Positions 43,451-51,490 of a DNA stretch of 64,000 nucleotides are shown one piece after another (the first letter of the stretch is position 1; each line of letters starts with the position of its first letter). The position numbers and the translations under genes were made by a program. The notes under the pieces are model-generated. The model was not told where the DNA came from, did no database searches, and saw only the letters and a list, made by a program, of their open reading frames with translations. Location: contig NKIU01000006.1 of NCBI GenBank assembly GCA_002256245.1, positions 62,001-126,000 on the forward strand, in the 5' to 3' direction. This DNA is from Pseudorhodobacter sp. PARRP1 (GTDB lineage: Bacteria; Pseudomonadota; Alphaproteobacteria; Rhodobacterales; Rhodobacteraceae).

Positions 43451-44475
43451 GCAATGCCATCCACCACCCGTGGGACGCAAGCCCTGCGATGGGTGAAGCG
43501 GTTGAAATCGCTTCACAAATCCTATGGATGCGCCTGCCGCTGCCGATGGCTTTGGACCATGTGAATATCTACGCTTTGGACGATGGCGATGGCTGGACGC
43601 TGGTGGATACCGGCATGTCCAGTCGCAAGACCAAGGCCATCTGGGAGGGGCTGATGGCGGGGCCGCTGGCGGGAAAACCCATCCGCCGGCTGATTGTGAC
43701 GCATCACCACCCCGACCATATCGGCCTTGCCGGCTGGTTTCAGGCACAGGGTGTCGAGCTGATCACCACCCGCACGGCATGGCTTTACGCGCGGATGCTG
43801 GTGCTGGATGAACAGGCGAAACCCACGCCGGAGGCCATGCAATTCTACCAGCGCGCCGGGGTCGATGCCGCCTTGCGCGCACAAAAGGCCGCCGAGCGCC
43901 CGTTCAACTTTGCCGATGTGGTCGAGGCCATGCCGCAGGGTTTCACCCGCATCGCCGAGGGTGACGTGATCAGCGCAGGCGGGCGGCGTTGGCTGGTGCG
44001 GTTGGGTCAGGGCCACGCGCCCGATCACGCGACGCTGTGGAGCATGGACGATGATCTGATCATCGGTGGCGATCAGTTGCTGCCGGGTATCTCGGCCAAT
44101 ATCGGGGTTTACCCGACCGAGCCGGATGCCGACCCCTTGGGCGAATGGCTGGACAGCACATGCGGGTTTGCCCCCCATGCGCGGATGGATCATCTGGTGC
44201 TGCCGGGGCATAAGCTGCCATTCACCGGCCTGCCGTTCCGGCTGATTCAGATGGCGGAAAACCACGAAAGCGCGCTGGACCGGTTGCGCGCGCATCTGGC
44301 CACCCCACACACCGCAGCCCAGTGTTTCGTGCCCCTGTTCAAGCGCGAGATCACCGGCAGCCAGCACGGGCTGGCGCTGGTCGAGACGGTGGCGCATCTG
44401 AACTATCTCTTGAAGCGCGGCGCGGTTTCGCGTTTTCTGAACGCGGAGGGGGCTTGGATTTGGCAAGTCCGTTAA
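43447..44475 (+). CDS. MBL-fold metallo-hydrolase
   Basis: Protein of 342 residues with the metallo-beta-lactamase zinc motif THHHPDHIGLAG near residue 80, further His in GQGHAPDHATLW, Asp in IIGGDQLLPGI, and His in VLPGHKLPF. A winged-helix-like C-terminal domain follows, as in LACTB2-type hydrolases. Likely a thioesterase or nuclease; coupling with the acyl-CoA dehydrogenase hints at acyl-CoA metabolism. The start is GTG overlapping the upstream stop. Confidence 0.86.
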   Translation: MSNAIHHPWDASPAMGEAVEIASQILWMRLPLPMALDHVNIYALDDGDGWTLVDTGMSSRKTKAIWEGLMAGPLAGKPIRRLIVTHHHPDHIGLAGWFQAQGVELITTRTAWLYARMLVLDEQAKPTPEAMQFYQRAGVDAALRAQKAAERPFNFADVVEAMPQGFTRIAEGDVISAGGRRWLVRLGQGHAPDHATLWSMDDDLIIGGDQLLPGISANIGVYPTEPDADPLGEWLDSTCGFAPHARMDHLVLPGHKLPFTGLPFRLIQMAENHESALDRLRAHLATPHTAAQCFVPLFKREITGSQHGLALVETVAHLNYLLKRGAVSRFLNAEGAWIWQVR

Positions 44476-44484
44476 GGAGTTGCC

Positions 44485-44955
44485 ATGCCCAAGCCGCTTG
44501 ATCCCGCAGCCAACGCAGCCCTTGATGCGGCTGTCGTCAAAGCCGCAGATATGCCGCACGCGCCCGCCGATCTGGCCGCACAACCCAGCGCTGGCCCGCA
44601 AAACCGCACACAGGCCGCTAAAAGCCCCGCCGAATGGGCCTATGAGCGGATCATTCTGTATATCCGCAACTTTGAAAGCCAACTTGATGCCCAGCAGGAA
44701 ATTGCCATGGGGTTTGCGGGCAACGATGCAGGGGTGTTGCGGATTGAGGGTTTGGGGTTTTTCGAGCCTGACCTGCTGACGTTTTATGGCCGCGATGACG
44801 ATGGCATGAAAACCCAACTGATCCAGCATGTCAGCCAGCTTTCGGTGATGCTGCGCGCGGTGCCGAAGGCCGCCCCTGAAGCACCGCCGACGCGGATCGG
44901 ATTTCGGCTTGCCAGCGGCTGGATGGGCGGCGAGTCGGGCGATGGCTCGGCCTAG
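44485..44955 (+). CDS. conserved hypothetical protein (possibly DUF6173)
   Basis: Protein of 156 residues not assigned to a function. The first 45 residues are Ala/Pro-rich and probably disordered. The rest (AEWAYERIILYIRNFESQLDAQQEIAMGFAGNDAGVLRIEGLGFFEPDLLTFYG) looks like a compact alpha/beta domain for small-molecule or protein binding. AAGGAG precedes the ATG, nine bases after the MBL hydrolase stop, so it belongs to the same operon. Confidence 0.75.
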   Translation: MPKPLDPAANAALDAAVVKAADMPHAPADLAAQPSAGPQNRTQAAKSPAEWAYERIILYIRNFESQLDAQQEIAMGFAGNDAGVLRIEGLGFFEPDLLTFYGRDDDGMKTQLIQHVSQLSVMLRAVPKAAPEAPPTRIGFRLASGWMGGESGDGSA

Positions 44956-45042
44956 AATGTCGCAAGACTCTGCCGCACTCCCCCCGTGACAGTTGGCGGT
45001 GAATCAGCTATGGCAGGGCAACAACTTGGAAAGGATGCTCAA

Positions 45043-45177
45043 ATGGCCGAACACAAACCGGGCAGCATGGATACGCGTGTGCAGGAAAAGACCTTTGACG
45101 GCTTTATCCGCATGGCAACCTGGGGCGCGATCATCTGCGTCGCAGTCCTGATCTTCATGGCACTCGCCAACGCCTGA
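45043..45177 (+). CDS. aa3-type cytochrome c oxidase subunit IV
   Basis: Single-TM peptide of 44 residues, MAEHKPGSMDTRVQEKTFDGFIRM followed by an about 20-residue hydrophobic helix ending ALANA. This matches the bacterial aa3 oxidase subunit IV of Rhodobacter and Paracoccus, which packs against subunits I-III. AAGGA lies eight bases before the ATG at 45043; the longer in-frame start has no such site. The main oxidase genes are elsewhere. Confidence 0.85.
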   Translation: MAEHKPGSMDTRVQEKTFDGFIRMATWGAIICVAVLIFMALANA

Positions 45178-45200
45178 TCTCTTATAGCCGGAACTGTGAA

Positions 45201-45824
45201 ATGAACTTGAAGGCCTTTGCTGTTCTGGCGCTTGTCGCGCTGTCAGCCTGTTCGGGCGACAACAAATGGGCAACCGATGCCCAGATGGCCGCCCCCTCGG
45301 CGCATTTTGTGGCAGAGCCGCCGCGCAGCATCACGCTGTTCACGGTGCAAAGCACCCGCAACGGTTCGGGCGCGCACTCGGGCTTGCTGATCAACGCGTC
45401 CGAGCAGGTGATGTTTGACCCGGCGGGCACCTGGTATCACCCCTACTTGCCCGAGCGTGGCGACGTGCATTATGGCGTGACGCCGAAGATGGTCAGCTTT
45501 TACATCGACTACCACGCGCGTGAGACGTTCAATGTGATCGAACAAACCGTGGTGGTGACGCCCGAGATCGCCGAACTGGTCAAGCAACGCGCCGAGGCTT
45601 ACGGATCGGTCCCCAGTGCGCAATGCGCGCATTCGGTGTCGTCGATCCTCAGCGGTGTGCCGGGGTTTGAGGCCATCAAGGGCACCTGGTATCCCAACAA
45701 GCTGATGAAGGAATTTGCACAGCTTCCCGGCGTGACCCGCAAGGTGATCACCGATGATGATGCCGACAACAACCACGGCGTGCTGATGGTGCAGGCCGGT
45801 CAGACCGCAACCCCTGCGCCGTAA
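45201..45824 (+). CDS. putative lipoprotein of unknown function
   Basis: Protein of 207 residues with a lipoprotein signal (LALVALSACSG, lipid Cys17). The mature part has GSGAHSGLLINASEQVMFDPAGTWYHP and SAQCAHSVSSIL, giving spaced His and Cys residues that resemble an NlpC/P60-like or LRAT-like arrangement, but this is weak. No neighbour explains its role. It is followed by a strong terminator. Confidence 0.75.
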   Translation: MNLKAFAVLALVALSACSGDNKWATDAQMAAPSAHFVAEPPRSITLFTVQSTRNGSGAHSGLLINASEQVMFDPAGTWYHPYLPERGDVHYGVTPKMVSFYIDYHARETFNVIEQTVVVTPEIAELVKQRAEAYGSVPSAQCAHSVSSILSGVPGFEAIKGTWYPNKLMKEFAQLPGVTRKVITDDDADNNHGVLMVQAGQTATPAP

Positions 45825-45859
45825 AGGTCGGGGCCGTAAAGCTCGGGGTTTAGAAAAGC

Positions 45860-45888
45860 AAAGCCGCGCTGGGGTCAGCGCGGCTTTT
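45860..45888. terminator. bidirectional intrinsic terminator
   Basis: Perfect 12-bp stem AAAGCCGCGCTG/CAGCGCGGCTTT with a 4-nt loop and T run, lying between the lipoprotein gene and the convergent azlD. Confidence 0.88.
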
Positions 45889-45899
45889 TGCTGTGCAGC

Positions 45900-46223
45900 T
45901 TACAGCAGAAATGGCACGCCCAGCAGCGTTGCAACCCCGGCCAAGGCGGCAAAGATCATCTGCCGGGTGGCAAGGCCCACCACCACCGTCACCCCCGCCG
46001 CAAGCAGGCGGGCAAGGTCGGGCGTGCCACCCGTGGCGGGCGGCCACAGCACAGCGGGGGCCACCAGCGCCGGCAGCACCGCAACGGCGGTATAGCGCAA
46101 GCTGCGTTGCAACCACCCCGGCAGCGGGCGATTGCCCAACAGGCCCAGAAACGAAAACCGGATCGCATAGGTGGCCAGCCCCAGCACCACCACCACAATC
46201 CAGAACTGCGTGCGATCAATCAT
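45900..46223 (-). CDS. azlD: branched-chain amino acid transport protein AzlD
   Basis: Small membrane protein of 107 residues with four hydrophobic helices (FWIVVVVLGLATYAIRFSFLGLLG at the N-terminus). It is the partner of AzlC in LIV-E type amino acid exporters. The ATG at 46223 overlaps the azlC stop (ATGA), which fixes the start. Confidence 0.9.
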   Translation of the reverse strand: MIDRTQFWIVVVVLGLATYAIRFSFLGLLGNRPLPGWLQRSLRYTAVAVLPALVAPAVLWPPATGGTPDLARLLAAGVTVVVGLATRQMIFAALAGVATLLGVPFLL

Positions 46224-46924
46224 GCGCTGCGCCCCTCGCGCCAATATTCGAACGCCGCCCCCGCCGCCATGCCGATGGTGGACCCCACCAGCAACCCGGT
46301 GCCGTAGGGCAGCACGCTCAGCGCCAGCGTTGCCACCACCGACAGCCCGGCCGCAAGCGCATGCGGCCATGTGCGGATCATCGGTGCGGTCATCGCCAGA
46401 AACGCGATCGGCACGGCGAAGTCCAAGGCATATTCGGGCGGAATGGCGCGTCCCGCCAAGGCTCCGGCAACGGTGGAACCCATCCACAGTGGCAGCACAG
46501 GTGTGACCGCGCCAAAGAAATACGCGGTCTTCTCGTGCACGGTCATCTCTGGGCGCTTGTCATATTCGGCGACCGACAGCGCAAAACTTTGATCAACCAG
46601 AAGGTAAGCCATCACCGCCCGCACCCCCAAAGGCGCAGCCCCCAGATGCGGCGCAAGGGTGACCGAATACATCAGCATCCGCAGATTGACCGCCAGTGCG
46701 GTGGCCAGAATGATCAGCAGCGGCGCTTGATCCTGCAACAGATGCAGGGCGGCAAATTGCGACGCCCCCGCGAACACAGTGACCGAAAACGCCACAATCT
46801 CATAGAGTTGCAACCCGGCCTCGGATGCAAGCAGCCCAAACAGCATGGCAAAGGGCACGATCACCACCGCAAAGGGCAAGGCCGCGCGCACGCCGCGCAG
46901 GTAGCTTTCACGAGAGGCGGACAT
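46220..46924 (-). CDS. azlC: branched-chain amino acid permease AzlC
   Basis: Membrane protein of 234 residues starting MSASRESYLRGVRAALPFAVV. It contains the LIV-E family stretch FAGASQFAALHLL and VNLRMLMYSVTLAPHL, with about eight TM helices. With AzlD it exports branched-chain or related amino acids. It is divergent from the mobA operon, whose GTG start lies 81 bp away. Confidence 0.92.
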   Translation of the reverse strand: MSASRESYLRGVRAALPFAVVIVPFAMLFGLLASEAGLQLYEIVAFSVTVFAGASQFAALHLLQDQAPLLIILATALAVNLRMLMYSVTLAPHLGAAPLGVRAVMAYLLVDQSFALSVAEYDKRPEMTVHEKTAYFFGAVTPVLPLWMGSTVAGALAGRAIPPEYALDFAVPIAFLAMTAPMIRTWPHALAAGLSVVATLALSVLPYGTGLLVGSTIGMAAGAAFEYWREGRSA

Positions 46925-47005
46925 GGAACCTCGCAGCGTCAGGGCGGCTTTACGCCGGATGCAGAACGGCTTAGGCCTTTGCGGGGTGGAATTGAAGAGG
47001 CCAAG

Positions 47006-47593
47006 GTGCGGATTTTTGGATGCGTTCTGGCGGGCGGTGAAAGCCTGCGCATGGGGGCCGACAAGGCGCTGGTGCGGCTGGGAGGCCGCAGTCTGCTGTC
47101 GCACGCCATCGCCCGGCTAGAGCCGCAGGTCGAGCGGTTGGCGGTTTCGGCCAATGGCGATGCGGCCCGGCTGGCGGGCTACGGCGTGCAGGTCTTGCCC
47201 GATGAGATCTCGATGGGGCCGCTGTCGGGTATTCTGGCGGGGTTGCGTTGGGCGGCACCTTTGGGGGCGACAGCCATCGTCACGCTGGCCGTGGACACAC
47301 CCTTTGCCCCCGGCGATCTGGTGCCGCAGCTTTGCCTTGCGGCGGAAACCGCGCCCGAAGGCTGCGCCATCGCGCGCGCGGCCAAGGATCACCCGGCTTG
47401 CGGGCTGTGGCCCGTGGCTTTGGCAGAACCGCTGGCGGCGTTTCTGGCCTCGGGCGTCAAAGCCAAAGTGCTCAGCTTTGCCGATGCCCATCACGCCGCC
47501 CGCGCGCAGTTTCCCGATGAAGCAGCGTTTCAGAACCTGAACACGCCAGCCGATCTTGCTGCCGCCGAAGCCCTGATCCGGGCCGCAACATGA
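47006..47593 (+). CDS. mobA: molybdenum cofactor guanylyltransferase MobA
   Basis: Transfers GMP to molybdopterin, giving MGD for DMSO-reductase-family enzymes. The 195-residue protein has the nucleotide-binding motif CVLAGGESLRMGADKAL at the N-terminus, VDTPFAPGDLV in the middle and NLNTPADLAAAE at the end. The start is GTG at 47006 with GAAGAGG upstream. The stop overlaps mobB. First gene of a four-gene overlapping operon. Confidence 0.93.
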   Translation: MRIFGCVLAGGESLRMGADKALVRLGGRSLLSHAIARLEPQVERLAVSANGDAARLAGYGVQVLPDEISMGPLSGILAGLRWAAPLGATAIVTLAVDTPFAPGDLVPQLCLAAETAPEGCAIARAAKDHPACGLWPVALAEPLAAFLASGVKAKVLSFADAHHAARAQFPDEAAFQNLNTPADLAAAEALIRAAT

Positions 47594-48090
47594 GGGTTTA
47601 CGGCGTCATCGGCTGGAAAAACTCGGGCAAAACCAGCCTGATGGAGCGGTTGGTGGCCGAGATCACCGGGCGCGGCTTCAGCGTCTCGACCGTCAAGCAT
47701 GTGCATCACGATGTCGATCTTGACCAACCCGGCAAAGACAGCCACCGCCACCGTGTCGCGGGCGCGTCCGAGGTGGTTTTGGCCTCGGCGCACCGCTTTG
47801 CGCTGATGCGCGAACATCGCGGGCCCGAGCCTGATCTGGCCGAAGTGCTGTCGCGGATGGCCCCGGTCGATCTGATTCTGGTCGAGGGGTATAAACGCGA
47901 CGCCCATGCCAAGATCGAAGTGTTCCGGCGCGAGGCGGGGCACGACCTGATCCAGCCCGGCGACCCGCTGGTGCGGGCGGTGGCCACCGATATGGCGCTG
48001 GATGCGCTGCCGGTGCCGGTGCTGGATCTGAACGACACCAGACAGATCGCAGAGTTCATTTTGCGCGAGGTCGGTCTTGCCACGGTTTGA
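47590..48090 (+). CDS. mobB: molybdopterin-guanine dinucleotide biosynthesis protein MobB
   Basis: GTP-binding helper of MobA, 166 residues, with P-loop GWKNSGKTSLMERL, the switch-like VKHVHHDVDLDQPGKDSHRHRVAGA, and DLILVEGYKRD. The ATG overlaps the mobA stop. The next gene starts 14 bases before the mobB stop. Confidence 0.93.
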   Translation: MRVYGVIGWKNSGKTSLMERLVAEITGRGFSVSTVKHVHHDVDLDQPGKDSHRHRVAGASEVVLASAHRFALMREHRGPEPDLAEVLSRMAPVDLILVEGYKRDAHAKIEVFRREAGHDLIQPGDPLVRAVATDMALDALPVPVLDLNDTRQIAEFILREVGLATV

Positions 48091-48925
48091 CCGCGTGATC
48101 GTCGCCGATTGGTCGGCGTCCTCCGCGCGCTCGCCCGCCCGGCCCTCGGCAGATGCGATCTGGCTGGGAAGCGTTGACGCGGATCGGGCAAGCAGCACCT
48201 ATCATCGCAGCCGCGCCGAGGCCGAAGCGGCACTGGCGCAGGCCATCGACGCGGCATTGACCGCAGGCGAGTCCTTGCTGATCGGATGCGATTTTCCGAT
48301 GGGCTATCCAGCGGGCTTTGCGGCACAGTTGACCGGAGCCGCAAGCGCGCGCGCGGTTTGGGCGTGGCTTGCCGCGCATGTCCAAGACGGGCCTGACAAT
48401 CGCAACAACCGCTTTGACGTGGCCGCCCGGATCAATCGCCATTTCGGCGGCGCGGGGCCGTTCTGGGGCCGCCCCGCCCTGCTCGATCTGCCGGATTTGC
48501 CCGCCACCAAGGCCGTTGACTATGGCGCGCTGGCGCTGTCGGAACGCCGCAGGGTGGAAACCGTGGTGCCGCGCGCACAACCGGTGTGGAAGCTTTACAC
48601 CACAGGCGCTGCGGGCAGTCAGGGGTTGATGGGGCAACCGATGATCCACCGCCTGTCGCGCCGCCCCGGCGTTGCGGTCTGGCCGTTTGATCCGGTGGGG
48701 CAGATCACGCTGGCCGAGGTTTACCCCTCGCTGCTGGCCCGGGCTGTGGCCGCTGACCCCGCCCCGATCAAGGACGAGGCCCAGGTGCGCCTGCTGGCGC
48801 GTGCGCTGTTCACCCTGTCGCAACGCGGGCAACTGGCCGCGCTTTTCGATGTCGCAGGTGGCCCGGAAGAAGGCTGGATACTGGGTGCCGGCCACACCGA
48901 GGCGTTGTCAGAGGCGTTGCGATGA
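48077..48925 (+). CDS. conserved hypothetical protein in the mob operon, RNase H-fold-like
   Basis: Protein of 282 residues. It begins RFDRVIVADWSASSARS, with an acidic residue at the end of the first strand, and continues with LLIGCDFPMGYPAGF, an arrangement reminiscent of DUF429-type RNase H-fold proteins. TLAEVYPSLLA near the C-terminus fits that group as well. The TTG start at 48077 is preferred because AGG lies just upstream; a GTG at 48095 is the alternative. Tight overlap with mobB suggests a link with molybdenum cofactor metabolism, otherwise function unknown. Confidence 0.75.
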   Translation: MPRFDRVIVADWSASSARSPARPSADAIWLGSVDADRASSTYHRSRAEAEAALAQAIDAALTAGESLLIGCDFPMGYPAGFAAQLTGAASARAVWAWLAAHVQDGPDNRNNRFDVAARINRHFGGAGPFWGRPALLDLPDLPATKAVDYGALALSERRRVETVVPRAQPVWKLYTTGAAGSQGLMGQPMIHRLSRRPGVAVWPFDPVGQITLAEVYPSLLARAVAADPAPIKDEAQVRLLARALFTLSQRGQLAALFDVAGGPEEGWILGAGHTEALSEALR

Positions 48926-49506
48926 CGTTCCATCTGCACGCGGGCCTGCCCGAAGCGTTGCGGGCCGACGCCGTTGGGCTTTATTGGCAGGCTTTCGGCG
49001 GCAAGCTGGGGCGCGTGATGGGGCCAACACCGAAAGCGCTGCAATTCATCACCCGTGCGCTGCGCGCCAATCATGCCATCGTGGCACTGGATGACGCCGG
49101 GCGGCTGCTGGGGATGGCAGGCTTCAAGACCCCGGCGGGCAGCTTTGCCGGGGGCGAAATCGCAGACATCCGCGCGATTTACGGCACGCTGGGCGCGCTG
49201 TGGCGGTTGCCGCTGTTGTGGATGCTCAGCGACGAGGCGGGTGCGGATCAGTTCCTGCTGGATGGGATCTGTGTGGCTCCGCAGGCGCGCGGTTTGGGGA
49301 TTGGCACAGCACTGATGGCCGCGATCGAGGCCGAGGCGCAGGCGCGCGGCTATGACCGGGTGCGGCTGGATGTGATCGACAGCAACCTGCGGGCACGCGC
49401 GCTGTATCAGCGGTTGGGCTACGAAGTGGCGCGCGAGCAATACCTTGGCCTGCTGCGCTATGCGTTCGGGTTTCGCATGGCGGTGACGATGGTAAAGCGG
49501 CTGTAA
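48922..49506 (+). CDS. GNAT-family N-acetyltransferase
   Basis: Protein of 194 residues with the GNAT acetyl-CoA loop ICVAPQARGLGIGTALMAAIE near residue 115 and the C-terminal strand pattern RLDVIDSNLRARALYQRLGYE. The acceptor substrate is unknown. It overlaps the preceding gene by four bases (ATGA) and ends the mobA operon. Confidence 0.88.
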   Translation: MTFHLHAGLPEALRADAVGLYWQAFGGKLGRVMGPTPKALQFITRALRANHAIVALDDAGRLLGMAGFKTPAGSFAGGEIADIRAIYGTLGALWRLPLLWMLSDEAGADQFLLDGICVAPQARGLGIGTALMAAIEAEAQARGYDRVRLDVIDSNLRARALYQRLGYEVAREQYLGLLRYAFGFRMAVTMVKRL

Positions 49507-49590
49507 CCCGCGCGATGCCGGATTGCCGCTGCGGCTTGCAAGAACAGCGTTTCAACCTTGCAGATGGGCCGCCCCGGCCTTCCGTTGAAC

Positions 49591-49679
49591 CCTCCCGGGG
49601 GGGGATATTTTTGCGCAGAGGATGGCCATTGCGCCGCGGCAGCGCCGCCGCGTGGGGGCTCGATGCCCCCCAAGGCGGC
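49591..49679 (+). repeat. intergenic repeat: GGGGATATTT core plus double-stem hairpin, copy 3
   Basis: The core GGGGATATTT with GCAGAGGATGG (49601-49625) is followed by the 36-nt double-stem hairpin at 49644-49679: outer stem GCCGCC/GGCGGC, inner stem GGGGGC/GCCCCC, loop TCGAT. Core and hairpin appear in the same order as on the right side of the 23.7-kb repeat. Confidence 0.75.
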
Positions 49680-49692
49680 ACACCGGTTCAGG

Positions 49693-50712
49693 TCAGTCGA
49701 AGGTGCCTGTCACCCGGCCAAACAGCATGAAGGCGCGCGCGGTGCGGGTTTCGGCCAGATCGGACAAATCCTGATCGCTGGCGACCTTCTCGAATTCGGA
49801 AAACACCCGGTCAAAGGTGCGCAGGAAATGGTGGGCGGCATCGCGGAACACCGGGTCTTCGCGCATCCGCCCGGCGGTCAGCGCCAGCGATGAGCGGTCG
49901 CGCACGCCGCCAAGGGCTGCGATGCCGCGCCCGCGCTCGCCGTTGGCAAACTTGCGCCACAACTCAGGCCGCGCCCGTTCGGGTTTCAGATCGTCCATGA
50001 AAATGCCTTCCTGGCTCAGCAGGGTCAGCACGTCTTGCGCGGCGCGGATCAGTTTGGCGACGTTGCGATCTTCCAGCGCCAGCCGCAGCGCGCGAAAACC
50101 TTCCTTGTCGTCGGGGCTTTCGGGAAACTGCACGGCGCGGGTGAAATCCTGCACCGACAGCGGCGCGCGCAAAGATTCCGATGGCGTGCCCAGCGCCAAC
50201 CCCGGCTGTTCAGCCTCGGGTTGCGGTTGCGGAGGCACCAAGGCCGCCTTGCGGTCTGCCGAGGGCACGCTAAGCCCTGCATCACGGCGCGAGTTGAAGC
50301 TGGCAAGCGCGGTTTCGGTGTGTTTGGTGGCAGCGGCGATCTCATCCAGTTTGCGCTCAACGGAAGGCCGCATCCCGCCCTGCTGGCCTGCGACATAGGC
50401 CGCGCGCATCGCCTCAACCGTCGCCTGCAACCGCGCCGACTCGTCGCGCAGGGTGCGGATTGACCGCAGCGTCGTCACCGCCGCCCAGATCAGCGCCAGC
50501 GGCAAAAACACCGCAAGCAAGGTCAGCACATACCCAAGCACACCCGATTCCACCGGACCGGTCAGGAAATAGCCGCCCACCGCAACCACCCACAGCAGGC
50601 TCATCACCGCCGCGACCCATTCTGTCGGCGACACAGCGGCATCAGAGGTGCCGCGCAGGCGCGCGCCCAGACTATAGCCCGGACTGCGCGGCGTTTCTTC
50701 GGGTTCGGCCAT
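49693..50712 (-). CDS. conserved membrane protein of unknown function
   Basis: Protein of 339 residues with two TM helices at about 33-52 and 58-82, a short periplasmic loop, then a coiled-coil region (LRSIRTLRDESARLQATVEAMR) and a helical cytoplasmic domain of about 160 residues (SVQDFTRAVQFPESPDDKEGFRALRLALEDR...). No enzymatic motif is visible. It may be a structural or signalling membrane protein of this family of bacteria. It is transcribed after greA, 36 bp away. Confidence 0.8.
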   Translation of the reverse strand: MAEPEETPRSPGYSLGARLRGTSDAAVSPTEWVAAVMSLLWVVAVGGYFLTGPVESGVLGYVLTLLAVFLPLALIWAAVTTLRSIRTLRDESARLQATVEAMRAAYVAGQQGGMRPSVERKLDEIAAATKHTETALASFNSRRDAGLSVPSADRKAALVPPQPQPEAEQPGLALGTPSESLRAPLSVQDFTRAVQFPESPDDKEGFRALRLALEDRNVAKLIRAAQDVLTLLSQEGIFMDDLKPERARPELWRKFANGERGRGIAALGGVRDRSSLALTAGRMREDPVFRDAAHHFLRTFDRVFSEFEKVASDQDLSDLAETRTARAFMLFGRVTGTFD

Positions 50713-50748
50713 GTCTTGGTCCCTCAGGTCTTGGTCCCGCAGCCGGGG

Positions 50749-51219
50749 TCAGATGTAGCGGATCGACAGGATTTCGTAGCCGCGCGTGCCACCGGGGGTT
50801 TTCACCTCGACCGAGTCGCCTTCATCCTTGCCGATCAGCGCGCGCGCCAAGGGTGAGCGGATGTTGAGCAGGTTGCGCTCGATATCCGCCTCGGATTCGC
50901 CGACGATCTGATAGGTTTTTTCCTCGTCGGAGTCCTCATCCACCAGCGTCACGGTGGCGCCGAACTTGATCGCACCCGACAGTTTGGCCACGTCAATCAC
51001 CTCGGCCAGCGAAATGATCGCCTCCAACTCTTTCACCCGGCCTTCGATGAAGCTCTGCTTTTCGCGGGCGGCGTGATATTCGGCGTTTTCCGACAGATCG
51101 CCATGCTCACGCGCCTCGGCAATGGCGCGGATCACGGCGGGGCGTTCCACAGACTTCAACTGCTTCAATTCTTCGTCCAGAGCGGTAAAGCCGCGCCGGG
51201 TCATCGGGATTTTTTCCAT
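50749..51219 (-). CDS. greA: transcription elongation factor GreA
   Basis: Factor of 156 residues that stimulates RNA cleavage in backtracked polymerase. The N-terminal coiled coil carries the tip acidic pair in [19 protein letters not shown], and the C-terminal FKBP-like domain ends [23 protein letters not shown]. The Met at 51219 begins [22 protein letters not shown], as in the family; the upstream in-frame extension is rejected. An inverted repeat sits in its leader at 51241-51270. Confidence 0.96.
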   Translation of the reverse strand: MEKIPMTRRGFTALDEELKQLKSVERPAVIRAIAEAREHGDLSENAEYHAAREKQSFIEGRVKELEAIISLAEVIDVAKLSGAIKFGATVTLVDEDSDEEKTYQIVGESEADIERNLLNIRSPLARALIGKDEGDSVEVKTPGGTRGYEILSIRYI

Positions 51220-51490
51220 TGGTCTCTTCACGCAAATAACAAGGTCACAGCCCGGATGAGCCATGACCTTGCGCCTCTTTCGCCATACCTGACCCGAGCG
51301 GGGGTGTGATTGCAAGGGGGAATGCCAGCAATCGGCGGGCCTCGGTCGCGCATGAGGAAAAATCAGTCGTCCATGAGAAATAATCTTGCGCCGGACTTGC
51401 GATATAGCCTTGGGATGTTGCGTCACAGTTGACCCTGCCAATGGGTTCGGGCAATGACGCATCAGCATTTTGCCAAGTCGGAGATGGACA

